Assembly: GCA_028829895.1 (NCBI GenBank)
Contig: CM054178.1
Coordinates: forward strand, 26,211,701-26,275,700
Direction: 5' to 3'
DNA: 64,000 nucleotides
Source of the DNA: Sinotaia quadrata
Lineage: Eukaryota; Mollusca; Gastropoda; Architaenioglossa; Viviparidae
Shown here: piece by piece, positions 24,301-34,031 of the stretch
Layout of the letters: each line of letters begins with the position of its first letter
Numbering within the stretch: the stretch's first letter is position 1
Translations under genes and position numbers: made by a program
Notes under the pieces: generated by a model
Told to the model about the DNA's origin: nothing
What the model saw: the letters and a program-made list of their open reading frames with translations, nothing else
Database searches by the model: none

Positions 24301-27300
24301 GCTGCTATACTTTTGTAAAGGTGCACATTTTTGTTACTTTTCATTCACTGATTTCTCAACAACTAAAGCATTGTTTTACTCAAACAAACATTCAAAATCA
24401 AGCTTAATGTTTCTATTTTCTTATGATTGTAAATTTGTATGTCTTGTTTGTATGTGGAAACTACGCTGATTGAATAAAGTTGACTAATTTTTCATGTGTC
24501 GAGTTTTGTCCTGCCGATTTGCGTGACTTAACAGAATGCGTGTTTTGATATACCTTGTTTCTTACCTTTGCTTAAATCCCACAAACACACTACACACATA
24601 TATTTGGTATCAAAATGAAGATAATTAAATGCTGCATCAATTGCGCTATTTCTTGGTATGGTTTTTTTCCTGTATACGTTTTAAAATTAATTTTAAAGTG
24701 AACTTTGGCAAGAAATCTTCAATTTTCATCATTAAAAAATGGTCAAAAGTACACAATTACTAGGCTTGAATGAAAGGTCTTTCCATACCCTTTCAAATGA
24801 AGTATGGGGTTAATGTATTCATGACCTGTGGGACACAAGCAATCCAATCAAACGTAGTGAACTAAATATGATAGGTCTTACAACAATGGATTTTTATTCA
24901 AGCCTAGTAATTGTGTTCTTTTGACCATTTTTTTTAATGAAAAAAATTGCAGATTACTTGCCAACTTTTGTTTAAAATTCATTTGTAAAATGTGTACAGA
25001 ATAAACCAAGCCAAACTTCATAGCAGTGGATGCAGCATTTAATTAACTTTATTTTGATACCAAATATATGTGTGTAATGTGTTTGTGTGTGGCACACATC
25101 ACAAGCCAAGGTAAAAAACACTGTATGCCAAAACACACATTCTGTCTTGTAAGTCTGGTGGAAAAAACGACATAGGTGAATAATTATCAACTTTATTCAA
25201 TCCATCTACTTTCTACATACAAGCAAGATCTAAAAATTTACAATCATAAGAAATTAAACTTGATTTTGAATGTTTGTTTGAATTAAAGAATGCTTTGGAT
25301 GTTGAGAAGTCGGTGAATGAAAAGTAATGAAAATTTGCACTTTCATACATTGATTATTGCTGGCTTACTACTGTGCTGCTACCTACTAATTAATATCTTA
25401 ACATTTTTATGATTAACTTTTGTAAGTGAAACATGACAATAATTAATTTTGTTTGGTATAGAGCAAACAAAGAGATCAAAACTCAAGCTTCTATCATGAT
25501 ATGAAAAAATGTTTACTAATTCTGTGTAATTGCGCAATTTATATATGCATTTTTAATACATATATTTACTGTTGGTGCATAAAAGGTGTAAAAATATTTT
25601 TATAAATAATGAGCAAAGTAATATTTATCACACTGCAAAATTTCATGATGTCATGCAAATGGTTCAAATGGTATGGCCAGTTTTGTGCAAAAAATGTGTA
25701 AAAGTGCCGTCATCAGTCATTTTGATGATTTTACAAAGCTTGGGCCAACCTGTACACGAATCAAATGAAAATAACATTCTGAAAAAAAAATGGGCATATT
25801 CTTTATATACATTTTAACATAAATGAACAGTTTCAATGATATATTTCAATTAATGAATCAGATATGCTGCGTCAAACTTCATCAATCGTGTTATTTCTAA
25901 CTATCCTGATGAAGGTTTTTTATGAACTTCTGCAGCTAGGCATTTTGTTATTTCATCATATAAAAAGTTACAACTTTGCATTTTGTTATCAGCAATTAGA
26001 AAGGAATAAAGTATCAAACTTTCATAACTGCATTGTAGATTTTAGTTAGTCTTTAGCAAGTCTAAAAATGGTCGAAATAATATTTTTTTCATTGCCGCCA
26101 TTTTTTAAATAGCATATCTCTGGAACCAACTAAAATAGCTTCACAATTATTTTTTTTATTTTTCATGTTTTAAAAAAGTTTTAAATGAAAATAACAAAAC
26201 TGAATGTTTGATTTTATTATTTATTTTTTTGGTGCCGCTACCTAGTAGTAATAATATAAATTTTTTAAAATTGATATGTAAATAGGACAGAAATGAAAAA
26301 AAAATATATTTATAACGTCAAAACTGAATCAGACAGAAATCTGGGACATTTCTAAAGGAGAGGCAATAAAAGGTGAATTGGTTGCACCACATAACATTTA
26401 ATGATTGATTTCAGATGCTTTTCCTGCATTTTTCAAAGTAATGGTAAATATTTGGTAAATGTAATTTGTATGGGAAATTCTACAATATAATAAAAACTAC
26501 TTGAATGATTGCAAAGGAATAAAAATGGTTATGTCTCCCTGCCTTTATGATGACTGGGATTAGCTCCCTTTTGCAGCAACAATTTGAAAATGTCCCCTCT
26601 TGCAAGATTTCCTGCATACATTAAACCTGTCCATCCAGTACTGAAAACTGTATCAACATGAAGACCTGTAACATTCCATATCAATTAAAAAATAAAACCC
26701 ATGTGGCTACAGTACATGAGCCTCTGTTAAATCTGAAAACTGTAGCTATAGTAAGGACTGTAATAATACATAATAATTTTTATTTTGCATATTAAAGCAG
26801 TGAGTAAAACCAATATGGCTGCAGTACAAGAGCCTAGTTAGATCTAGTAAAGTTAACAGTGTACAATAATAGTAAAATGTTACTGCCAGGGTACCCTCAT
26901 CTATTAAATATTATTAATATTAATCCTTAATAATTAATAACCATATTAATACAGGTGGATAGGTCACATGTAGAGTTAACCCTAATTAGATGACTCTTTT
27001 CTAATTGTACCCGAAGGATCTGCTTAGTGCTTTCCAAACACTATTCTAAATGCATACACCTAAAATAATCTTTCTTCTGTCACAAATTTTCTACCAACAG
27101 GAACTTCTTGCTTATTGGATAGGTCTTGATTCATCTTTAATTACTTAAGTCCTGGCCCATCCTCTCTATTCCAAACAAATTAATTAATTACATGAAAGAA
27201 GTGGTTACAAGACATAACAATATTTATTAAATACAACAATAATAAAAGAAACAAATAAATACAGTTAGATTTACAACAAGGTTTCAGTGTCAAAAGCTAA

Positions 27301-30300
27301 CTGGAGTGACTTAAATGTTAATTCTTACAACAAGGTTTCAGTATTGAAAGCTCACTGTAACAACTTAGCAAATGTTAATTCTTTCAACAATGGATACAAT
27401 GTTCTCTCAAATTTTTTTAAATTTTAAAATTTTAACCTGAAGAAATTAATTATATAAATATTTTTCACTACAAAATACAATGCCTCATTTCTATTATTGA
27501 ATTTTGACTCATTACTCATGCAGGCTAAGAGGTTGTTGAATAAAATCCAGAAACATTTTTTTTTTTAAAAGAAAGATTTACATTTGATCACATTTAAACA
27601 TATTTCTAACTATTTCAAACTAGTACTGTCAGTAATCAGAGGATCTAAAACATATAAATAGAATAGACAATTTAGCATCATAGATATGACTATCTGTAAA
27701 CTTACTGACTGTAATTTTATGCATTGAATTAGAACATAACACTATTTTTATGTATATTTAATTAAATGTTATCATTTGGTAATGGTTAACAATAATTAAT
27801 CAAGAGATTTAAGTTTCTGTCTTTTCTGTTTTCTTTTCTTAAATTTTATTTCATTATGATTTTTTGTGTAAGTTTCCAGTTGATTTTCACTTTAACTTAT
27901 ATACCCATGTTGATCCTTTCAAACCATGCTGAAAAAATATGAAAAATAACTGTGGCTCTTTCAATCTTTCATTATATTATCTCTGTGAAACCACAACTTG
28001 ATAAGTGCTTGAAGTTGGTGAGAACTAGGGAATTTCTACTGACTAATTTGTTTCTTAAACAGCATGAGTACCTTGATCTAGAATTTTAGTAACAGCACTG
28101 AGATTGTCTTGTATGATGGCCATGCGTAAATCTTCACTCAAAGCCTGAGATGGCCTATTTATTCTGACAGAACCAAATCCACTTCTTTTTTCATTTGACA
28201 GCTGGCCATTCTGAGCAGGCTTAGATGGTGATGGGCTCACAAAACTCTTTTTAAAAAGTAAATATGGAAAAATATTTAATGTTTACATTCACAAAATAAA
28301 CTTGTTATCATATTATTGTTAGTCCAATATACAAAGGGCACTGTTTTCCAAATAAAAATAAAGAATGGATAGGTTAGTAAGTTGTTGTTTTTTTTTTAAA
28401 GCAATAAAGAGTAGTAAATTATTAAAGCACATAATAGCAATACTGTAACATGCCAATTACACAGGAAATAAATTTACAAAAACTTTTTAAAATGCATTTT
28501 AAGTTCCTAAACATATAACATAAGGCTATCACTAAAAATATAAATATATATTTTTTTTAAACTGAGGAAGTCAGCAATATCCATTAAGTCTATGAAAATT
28601 ATAAGAATGTGGTAATAGTAAATACAATAAGAGTATAATGTAATAAAATTTACTTCTGCTTTTTAGAAGTTATGAGTTTTAGTTTGCGGGAAAAAATATT
28701 TGAGGGGAAAAGAATTATTCGTACTATCTAATAAAAATACAGTCAATTTTATTTCTTATTACAAAATTAACTACTAGTATTTTATTTTTAAAAAACTCAA
28801 TAAAAATTTGTATTTGCTGTTTAGAAACAAATGAAATATAAACAAAAGCGGCAAATTTAGAGCTGTAACTTTAAAACAAAAATCTTTCAGATGGGCATGT
28901 AGAATACATTTATATCAATTCTAGTGTTTAATGATTATATTCTTCACCAATCACTGTCATATCCAGTAAGCTCATGCATGCTAAAAATAAATGCAAGTGT
29001 TTACTCACACAGAACCTTGGCACTGTTAATAAAAGAATTGTCATGTAAAAAATACTTCTAAAATATTCTGAATTTATCTGTGTATCTTCAAAATTAATGT
29101 TTTACAAGCTATTTATGACTGCTTTTTCATACATTGGCATGCAGTAAATACCACCCACCCCCCCAAAATCCCAGGTTTACATGGGGAAACAAACAGCTGA
29201 GATGCATAAAATTAGATATCGCCATCACTGAAATAAAGAATATAGTTATGCTATGACACCTAGTGTATCTCTCTCAAGCACCTATTCCTCTTGCAAGTTT
29301 CATCTTCACATACTAAACTTTATTATTTCTCGGGTAAAGCCACACCCATCTTTCCATTTTATGTACTTGAATTTTACATTTCCTGTTTAGATTCTTGTTT
29401 AAAATGTTACTTTACCAAGTGTTATATAATGGTCTAAGAAATGTCTAATATTTAGACTAGCATAGTCCAATCTAAGGCTATTTGTGGCCTGCTTTCTTCT
29501 GGCCTGCAAATCTTAGCAGCATTTTGTTATAAATAATACAAAAGGGCACGACTTCAATCTGCAATATTTCATCACATGTTTTATGACTAAATGTACACCA
29601 CCATCATCAGTAAACAAATGCAAATTGTCAACACTACTATCTACACTGCTTCCATCCTCTGTAGAAAATTCATTAAAATTAGGTCAAATATCCCTAAAAA
29701 TCAGATGCTAGTATTAATGTTTACTGTTTAGTATTCACCAAATTGGGGTTTTCCAGTACATTATTTATTTCTATAACTTCAATGTTTCTATCATCATGAG
29801 AAATTCATTAGGACATATTTACAAATAAATTATCAAGATAGTTCTTTATAAAAGTATTAAAACAATTATTATGCTGTTTATTCAACAGTGTGGATATAAT
29901 GAAATTAATACTAATAATAACACATTTCAAAAGAAATTTAGCTAAGTAAAACATCAATTGTTTTAAACAAAGGTTGGACAGGTGTGCAGGTATGCTCTAT
30001 TGCAGTAGCTTACTGGTACAATAATATAAGAGTATCAGGTGTTGATCAAATTATGTCTTCCAAATCCAAACCTTAATAAATTTTAACTTCTTTCAACACC
30101 TAATATATTTCATTTGAACAGCTATTTCTTTAAATGTTTTAAACTCCTGCTTTGTCTGTACACTTTGTTCAAGAGTAATTTAATATACTTTAACATAGTC
30201 TTTATATTCATGCTTATTTGCTGCAAAAAAAATTCTAACCACTTCCACTCTTAAAATTTGTACTTTATGTTCAAACAGCATAATGTGGCAAAATCAAGTC

Positions 30301-31013
30301 AATTAATGAATTTGTTGAATTTTTCTGGATGTATAACACATCTATTAATCTCTTTAAAAGGTTATTTTGTACTTAAATAATAATGATTGCCGTTGCCCAG
30401 AAGCTGTAGTTGAGGTCTTACGTAATTTGCCTCACACTTTGACCCTGACACTACAACTGCCAAATAACCATTGCAAACACAACGTATCACTATTTTACTC
30501 GCTTAGTTCACGTTTGTCCACTAAGTCGTTTGTGCACTACTGTATTACAAGTCCAAAAAGTACGTTAAAAATAAAATGTCAGGAAATCATACTAACTTTA
30601 GTAACCACCAGGCCTACTGTTTAGGAGTCGCTATGTAAGCGGTCAGATTCTAGAGATTTACAGAGATTGATAGTCACGTACTACGACACCGCTAAGAAGG
30701 AAGCGGCATGGGAAAAAATGCCATCAAACTGGACCTAAAATTAGTGCTTTACGTGAAGAAAATTCATTTAAGTACCCAAACTTTGCATCGGGGTTTTTCC
30801 TTTAAGTGTCCGGTGCAATAAAGCGTTTATGTGATGTCATTTGATAACGTTTAAAGAGAATAAACACAGCGAAAGAAGTAAACTAACATGAAACAAATAA
30901 TTAGAAGCCATACAAAATTGGCTTTAATTTACCGAAGATAAATCTTCGTCACCAAACATGAACTCATCTTCGCTGTCGGTTTCAGCACCGCCTGGTCTAC
31001 AAAAAGTCGCCAT
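6325..31013 (-). CDS. ASZ1: ASZ1/GASZ orthologue, complete 12-exon gene
   Basis: Germ-cell ankyrin, SAM and basic leucine zipper protein. In studied animals GASZ sits on the mitochondrial outer membrane in nuage and is needed for primary piRNA production with Zucchini/MitoPLD. CDS exons (minus): 31013-30933, 28246-28072, 26665-26543, 23862-23748, 23330-23219, 22109-21984, 20146-20034, 19100-18965, 10791-10676, 10491-10371, 8589-8485, 6498-6325. Total 1497 nt, 498 aa (human about 475). The N terminus (1-85) is acidic then Ser/Pro-rich. Ankyrin repeats lie at roughly 86-245 (GWTGLMYAG, ETALICAARAGQLE, RGWTALSWAT). The SAM domain is at about 282-345 (YGDLEVFLFGLQLG..FNEEDLKEMGI), with helical regions 366-441. 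A transmembrane anchor is at 469-484 (LALILLGVSSVLLFAW), followed by a short basic tail. Eleven introns fit GT-AG except intron 3, which is GC-AG. All phases agree. Confidence 0.95.
8485..8589 (-). CDS. ASZ1: ASZ1 exon 11
   Basis: Acceptor TTTTTATCAG, donor TCCAAG|GTAAGA, 105 nt, phase 0 at both ends. Encodes NGSGPQQLFLHTGDG then NVKILQREIQCLHTLLSK, a heptad-like helix corresponding to the leucine zipper region. A short CA tract (8453-8472) sits just inside the downstream intron. Confidence 0.92.
8590..10370 (-). other. ASZ1 intron 10 with two tandem repeats
   Basis: AT-rich. About three copies of an 80-bp unit (TTAAAATTACT-GAAAGCAC-AGATAAAA, 9690-9920) and about five copies of a 65-bp unit (TATGACTATTTGAAGCTATG...TGCACTCTGTAATTA, 9940-10265). 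No gene is seen. Confidence 0.7.
10371..10491 (-). CDS. ASZ1: ASZ1 exon 10
   Basis: Acceptor TGTCTTTAG, donor TGCAAG|GTATGA. Completes a split serine codon with exon 9 and ends in phase 0. Encodes CADAVAIIANLSKHLRYISS then VTYIKDHLQSKADFLSTCK, predicted helical. Confidence 0.93.
10676..10791 (-). CDS. ASZ1: ASZ1 exon 9 (second half of SAM domain)
   Basis: Acceptor TTGTCAACAG, donor ATTAG|GTAATA, 116 nt. Encodes MGIMEVGVRKKLLEGIAAVH, which continues FNEEDLKE of exon 8 exactly where human GASZ has its NGI-T-KDQQKIL segment. Confidence 0.94.
12269..12317. repeat. AT microsatellite
   Basis: About 23 uninterrupted AT dinucleotides interrupting minisatellite array A. Confidence 0.95.
14640..15235. 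repeat. insert between array A segments with a 200-bp direct repeat
   Basis: A stretch unlike the flanking array. It contains two copies (about 14785-15000 and 15005-15225) sharing GGTCACCAGATCAAGGAAC-type text, AAAATCTGGGGCATGACA and AGAAGTTGAAAATTAAAAA. No ends or target duplications are recognised. It may be a non-autonomous element or a simple duplication. Confidence 0.6.
15725..16505 (+). mobile_element. 5' part of a hAT element (ZBED5-like)
   Basis: Begins CAGTGGTTCTTAACCTG, a typical hAT terminal inverted repeat start, and carries the 5' portion of a transposase-derived ORF. The right end is missing: homology stops near 16500 and minisatellite array B begins at once. The element separates arrays A and B in ASZ1 intron 8. 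Confidence 0.75.
15945..16505 (+). pseudogene. hAT transposase fragment, ZBED5/FAM200-like, frameshifted
   Basis: Starts MSKNRKWSDEYVQHGFTYIS with a BED zinc-finger remnant (CMICNANLSNSSL). A frameshift near 16090 separates it from KLKEHFLNLQGDGEN and the downstream open frame (16158-16514) with TLPALGFVPINKPILTASYE and LSNDTISDRIEDMSKDI, motifs I associate with ZBED5-like domesticated or free hAT proteins. It is truncated before the catalytic region. A non-functional fossil in a host intron. Confidence 0.8.
18965..19100 (-). CDS. ASZ1: ASZ1 exon 8 (first half of SAM domain)
   Basis: Acceptor TTTGTTTCAG, donor AAGGAG|GTGAGA. Encodes TTDLRYGDLEVFLFGLQLGQ, FLDRF...PLLLTFNEEDLKE; FGDLEVFLHGLGLE and LLTMREDEF are the matching pieces of human GASZ. 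The donor lies at the boundary of minisatellite array B, whose unit resembles this exon-intron junction. Confidence 0.96.
19191..19490. mobile_element. 5' fragment of GTGTGGCAGAG-TIR element
   Basis: Begins TGTGGTGAAGTAAATTTGCC and follows the complete copy at 42020 for about 300 bp (shared AACAACTTGGGTTGAGAATA, CTCACACTTGTTCATAA, GTTTCTTTGTTGAAGAAGTA). The right half is absent. It lies in ASZ1 intron 7. Confidence 0.75.
20034..20146 (-). CDS. ASZ1: ASZ1 exon 7
   Basis: Acceptor ATTTTATGCAGCAG is an NAGNAG pair, so the exon starts at 20146 or 20143 (one Gln more or less). Donor TCTCG|GTATGG. Encodes VIWLFEGKNAEEIGGGDAAS then GLATSAVVQPAAIS, the linker between ankyrin repeats and SAM domain. 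Confidence 0.92.
20270..20660. repeat. minisatellite, 31 bp unit
   Basis: About twelve copies of CAGTAATACTTATCTGTAAT-GTGAAGTAACA with few changes, in ASZ1 intron 6. Confidence 0.93.
21015..21557 (-). pseudogene. piggyBac-type transposase fragment
   Basis: On - the frame reads LDFLESSSISEEFTGFNLLD, then GPNVTVTNVSTQLAFFYQFF and EETFDKIVE, then after in-frame stops WKETNATEIKAYFGLMNL, IGIHNLPRKEMYWSSDD. These are N-terminal and early-domain motifs of piggyBac/PGBD proteins (FF..E..D.IV..TN; W...T..E.KAYFGL...MGI..LP....YWS). The DDD catalytic core is missing, there is no ATG start, and at least two stops interrupt it. Degenerate fossil in ASZ1 intron 6. Confidence 0.8.
21984..22109 (-). CDS. 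ASZ1: ASZ1 exon 6 (ankyrin repeat)
   Basis: Acceptor TTGACAG, donor GAAAAGAA|GTAAGT, 126 nt, phase 0. Encodes ALSWATQREQKAVIKLLLER, GADRLKKHIDS and TTAIDLANGKE. With GWT from exon 5 it completes an ankyrin repeat corresponding to [20 protein letters not shown] of human GASZ. Confidence 0.95.
22280..22510. repeat. short-unit tandem repeat
   Basis: Degenerate repeats of GGTTATGTTAAAGGTTATGTT with variants (GTTATCAGTTATG, GTTGTAGGTTATG), unit about 15-18 bp, in ASZ1 intron 5. Confidence 0.85.
23219..23330 (-). CDS. ASZ1: ASZ1 exon 5 (ankyrin repeat)
   Basis: Acceptor TATTCACCAG, donor TGGACG|GTAGTA, 112 nt. Encodes YHETALICAARAGQLEITRL, LLDNKAEIDRQDSRGWT, a canonical ankyrin repeat. Confidence 0.95.
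23748..23862 (-). CDS. ASZ1: ASZ1 exon 4 (ankyrin repeat)
   Basis: Acceptor TTTATTTTTCAG, donor CATGACCG|GTATAC, 115 nt. Encodes LFTVLMATCTSTCNKPEVLY, DCVKQLIDKGVDVNAHD; compare ILITACSAHG...CVELLLSRNADPN of human GASZ. Confidence 0.94.
24268..25388. repeat. long inverted repeat (fold-back), about 500-bp arms
   Basis: The left arm (about 24268-24778) recurs as reverse complement in the right arm (about 24892-25388). Shared text includes TAGGTAGCAGCACAGT at the outer ends, TCAAACAAACATTCAAAATC, TACACACATATATTTGGTAT and AATTACTAGGCTTGAAT near the centre. A spacer of about 110 bp lies between. Arms differ at perhaps 20 percent of sites by eye. It lies in ASZ1 intron 3. It could be a fold-back transposon or two opposed insertions of one element. 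Confidence 0.85.
26543..26665 (-). CDS. ASZ1: ASZ1 exon 3 (first ankyrin repeat), GC donor
   Basis: Acceptor ATGTTACAG. Encodes LHVDTVFSTGWTGLMYAGNL, ARGDIFKLLLQKGANPSHHK. The frame joins exon 4 only if the donor is AAAG|GCAGGG; no GT exists at a position that keeps the conserved ankyrin frame. Intron 3 is therefore inferred to be a GC-AG intron. Confidence 0.9.
26666..28071 (-). other. ASZ1 intron 2
   Basis: AT-rich. A tandem triplication of about 64 bp (ACAACAAGGTTTCAGT...AAATGTTAATTCTT) lies at 27265-27400. Otherwise nothing is recognised. Confidence 0.7.
28072..28246 (-). CDS. ASZ1: ASZ1 exon 2
   Basis: Acceptor TTTAAAAAG, donor ATCAAG|GTACTC, 175 nt. Encodes SFVSPSPSKPAQNGQLSNEK, RSGFGSVRINRPSQALSEDL, RMAIIQDNLSAVTKILDQ. 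The last part matches the EKFKKAMTIGDVSLVQELLD segment of human GASZ just before the first ankyrin repeat. Confidence 0.92.
28247..30932 (-). other. ASZ1 intron 1
   Basis: AT-rich with no gene. A segment at 30360-30470 is repeated in the intergenic region at 31575-31680 (see repeat entry). Confidence 0.7.
30360..30475. repeat. copy 1 of a dispersed repeat near the ASZ1 5' end
   Basis: Shares GGTTATTTTGTA, AGCTGTAGT-GAGGTCT, TAATTTGCCTCACA-TTTG and ACTACAACTGCCA with 31575-31680. Ends GGTTATTTT and AAATAACC are roughly inverted, so a small non-autonomous DNA element is possible. Confidence 0.6.
30933..31013 (-). CDS. ASZ1: ASZ1 exon 1 (start codon)
   Basis: ATG at 31013-31011. Encodes MATFCRPGGAETDSEDEFMF, GDEDLSS, 27 codons, then donor TCTTCG|GTAAAT. 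The acidic ESSESEDD-like run resembles the N terminus of vertebrate GASZ. The ATG is preceded on - by TTATTGTTGTTATT; no upstream in-frame coding sequence is evident. Confidence 0.88.
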
Positions 31014-31574
31014 AATAACAACAATAACAGTACAGCAGCAGTCTTGGCACGTCTTTTCACCGCAGTGTCAACAGTAACCGCAACTAACACCTAGGCGAGC
31101 AGACAGATATGATACAATCCACAGAACATGAGGGTAACCGCTAGTAAAACGCCGTTACCAAAGTATTTAAAATGATTAATTTTGTTATCTAATTTGTTTT
31201 TTATTCTTAAACAAAAGCTTCGACATTAAGTCGAGCCAGAGACTGAGAGAGCAATATAATTAATTATATAATGCCATGGAACTTTAAATTAGTTGTATAT
31301 GTTTATGATTATGTCATGGAACTTTCAAGACAAACCATTCTATAAATTAGTTGTAAATGTTCATATCGACTGTACACATTTGCATTCCACTTATTTTAAT
31401 GTGAATTATTTTTTAATAAAATGAAAAATTGCATGAAGAAATCTGTAAATGTGCTTCACAATACTAACCACCACAGTGACTGATGATTACCGGAATCGCC
31501 CACCTAGTACGTTTCCCTAGTAGATTAGAACAGAATGGTGGTTTCTTTTTCAAATATTGTATTACTCTCTTTGC

Positions 31575-31682
31575 AAGGTTATTTTGTAGCTGCTGTCACC
31601 CAAAGCTGTAGTAGAGGTCTAGCCTTTATGTAATTTGCCTCACATTTTGCATGGTGAACTACAACTGCCAGATTGGTCATTA
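31575..31682. repeat. copy 2 of dispersed repeat
   Basis: See 30360-30475; roughly 75 percent identical by eye. Confidence 0.6.
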
Positions 31683-33289
31683 AAATATTGATATAAACTT
31701 GAATACTGAATCTACTTATTTCAGCGATCATATAAATATTTGTATAAAAGAAACCTATTAAATTTGCTTTATAATTATATTACCACAGCAAATCAAGCCA
31801 CACCTAAGACAACAACACCTCAGCCACTGCATTGCATTCACTGAACCAATTGCAGCAGGGTTTCACATTTTATATGTCCTAATAAACATAAAAGTCACTG
31901 TGTTCCTGTAAAAAAAAAAAAAAAAAATTAAAACCAATAGTTTCTCTGTATAATATTTCATCATTCAATATGATACTCTCTCCTAACAATTAGAGTGTAA
32001 TTCATATCATAGTGCATGCCAAAATGCACCTCATTGATCTTGGCATTGGTAATGAGGAAATGCTTTTATATACAACCCTTTAAATACAGCTTAAAAAAAA
32101 AAATAATCAAGAATCTTCATCCTGCTCTAATGCTCAATTTCAGTGAAGAAAATGCTCCATTAGCTTCATACTGACAAATATCGCAGTGATCTAGTACTCC
32201 ACCATTGCACAATTCACAGCAAGCACACTAAAAACCAGAGCACAGTAATCAAACTAAATATTATTGTATATCATAATAGCATTTGCCCACAGCTTTGCTT
32301 TTGTAAATGTCAGTTTGCAGAAACTGTTGCTTATAGGGGCAATACCACTCAACGACACATTTTTTTTGTTGCATAGGAACTACTAGAAGATTTACCTAAT
32401 ATTTTACATTGTGACAGCTCAATAGTTGCTGTTCACTAAAAACAAAAACAAACCACAGTAAAATGTGATATTCATAACAGAAGTGTCACTATCTTTTGTT
32501 TTAAAGTTAATAGTGCAGGACTTACAGTTTTTCTGGTCTGGTTCACCCATTTTGGGGAAATTGTAAGAAATGTTTCTGCCAAATAAAACCCATTCATTCA
32601 CATTCTGTGCCAGTTTTCTCCTTCTGTTTAGAAAACAACAGAGGTAATCACCGTAATGCTTACAGAAAACTACTTGCAAAATTTGAAGACTGGAACTTGA
32701 AAAACGAAAAAAAGTTATGCGATCCATGGAGTGAAAATGTGGCATTTCCAAAGAAAATTGGCGTGCCAAAATTAGAACTAGACACGTGCATGCTTTGAAC
32801 TCTGATATCTCCACTTTGGTGCAGAAGTAATTCAAACTGAATGAATTGAGAAAGATTTAGCTTTCTAATGATGCCAAACATCAGTTGGTTTAAAAAAAAT
32901 AAGATGATTTTCTTGCTAAATTTAGGTGGTTCTGCCCCCTTAAAGAAAAATTATTTTATAATAAGATTTCTTTATTTTCCGGTAAGAACTACAATAACTG
33001 CATGTCAAAACGGGCTTTAAAAAAAAAAAAAAACTTTCATGGAAGAGCCTTTATGTTATTAAGAAAGTCAATTGGATAATGAAAGGCTTCATCCTGGTTC
33101 ACAACAGTGTTAATTGTGCTTAATTAAGAGCTAGCCACACAGCATAATGTAACCTACTAAAATACAATATTTACTACAGCCAAAAATGTAATATGAAGAA
33201 TGAGAAAGTCATTCTCTGTGAATCTATGAAGCCAATAGTGCCTGCAGGGCATTGAAGTCAGATCAATATATTAATAGCCTGCCATGTCA

Positions 33290-33510
33290 TACCGTGCCCC
33301 ACGCAGATACAATGGCTGTTTTCGTACTGTTATGATTACTAGCTAGCTCGCTTACGGGATAGCATGGCATTTTATAGCCAATCTTGATTTCAGGGCAATA
33401 GTAAATTATACAACCTGAAGTCCAATCAAAATCAGTCCAGTAGTTTTGTCGTTAATCCTGGTCAAGCAGGCAGATATACAAAGATAAGAATTTTATTATA
33501 GAGATAAAGA
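33290..33510 (+). mobile_element. possible LINE (RTE-like) or SINE 3' tail
   Basis: The run CAGTCCAGTAGTTTTGTCGTTAATCC...CAGGCAGATATACAAAGATAA...TTTTATTATAGAGAT resembles the conserved 3' ends of RTE-type LINEs (AGTAGTTT-GCGTGA...ACAGACAGAC-TTATTATA). The motif is remembered, not aligned; no reverse transcriptase ORF is present. Confidence 0.4.
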
Positions 33511-34031
33511 AAAAGTACGCATTTCTCAATCTCATGAAAGTTATTTTATCATTAAAAACAGCAATAACTATATCGCCCTACATGATCTACACTCTATAGC
33601 TATTATAAGTATGGGTGTTTGTATTGTGAAGCAAATTTAGATTTTTCTTGTCCAACTTTATAAAATACATTAAAATAATTAGAGCCAAAATAAAATGCAT
33701 TTCTAGCAGAGATATGCATTTTATTTTGGCTCTATTCATGAATATTTAAAAGATCTTTTACTAGCAATTTGCCTTTTCTTTAATGACGTGTAATAGGCTA
33801 TTGACTGCGGTGTTCGCTGTGGTTGTTGTGGTGAAAAGACGCTTCCAGCATTATAGACAAAAATACTATGTGCATTTGCAATTTGAAATAGGCATAAAGA
33901 TATAATCATTATATGGCTTTCAAATTAACCGAAGGGAATGATTAATGTTTAAATTTTAATATTTATAAAACATTAGCTTGTATTTTCATCGTGTCACAGT
34001 GAAATCGAAATATAACTGCAGACCTATCAAG

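Larger units (their letters stand above)
31014..34031. other. intergenic region between divergent ASZ1 and NDUFA12
   Basis: Three kilobases that must hold both promoters. It contains the second dispersed-repeat copy (31575-31680), a poly(A) run (31911-31928), a possible retroposon tail (about 33300-33510) and AT-rich DNA. No TATA box is convincing. Short open frames on both strands at 32419-32835 show no recognisable domain. Confidence 0.55.

Noticed and set aside
32419..32835. 138-codon minus-strand frame and an overlapping plus-strand frame
   Set aside because: No recognisable domain, overlapping frames on both strands, low-complexity composition; treated as chance.
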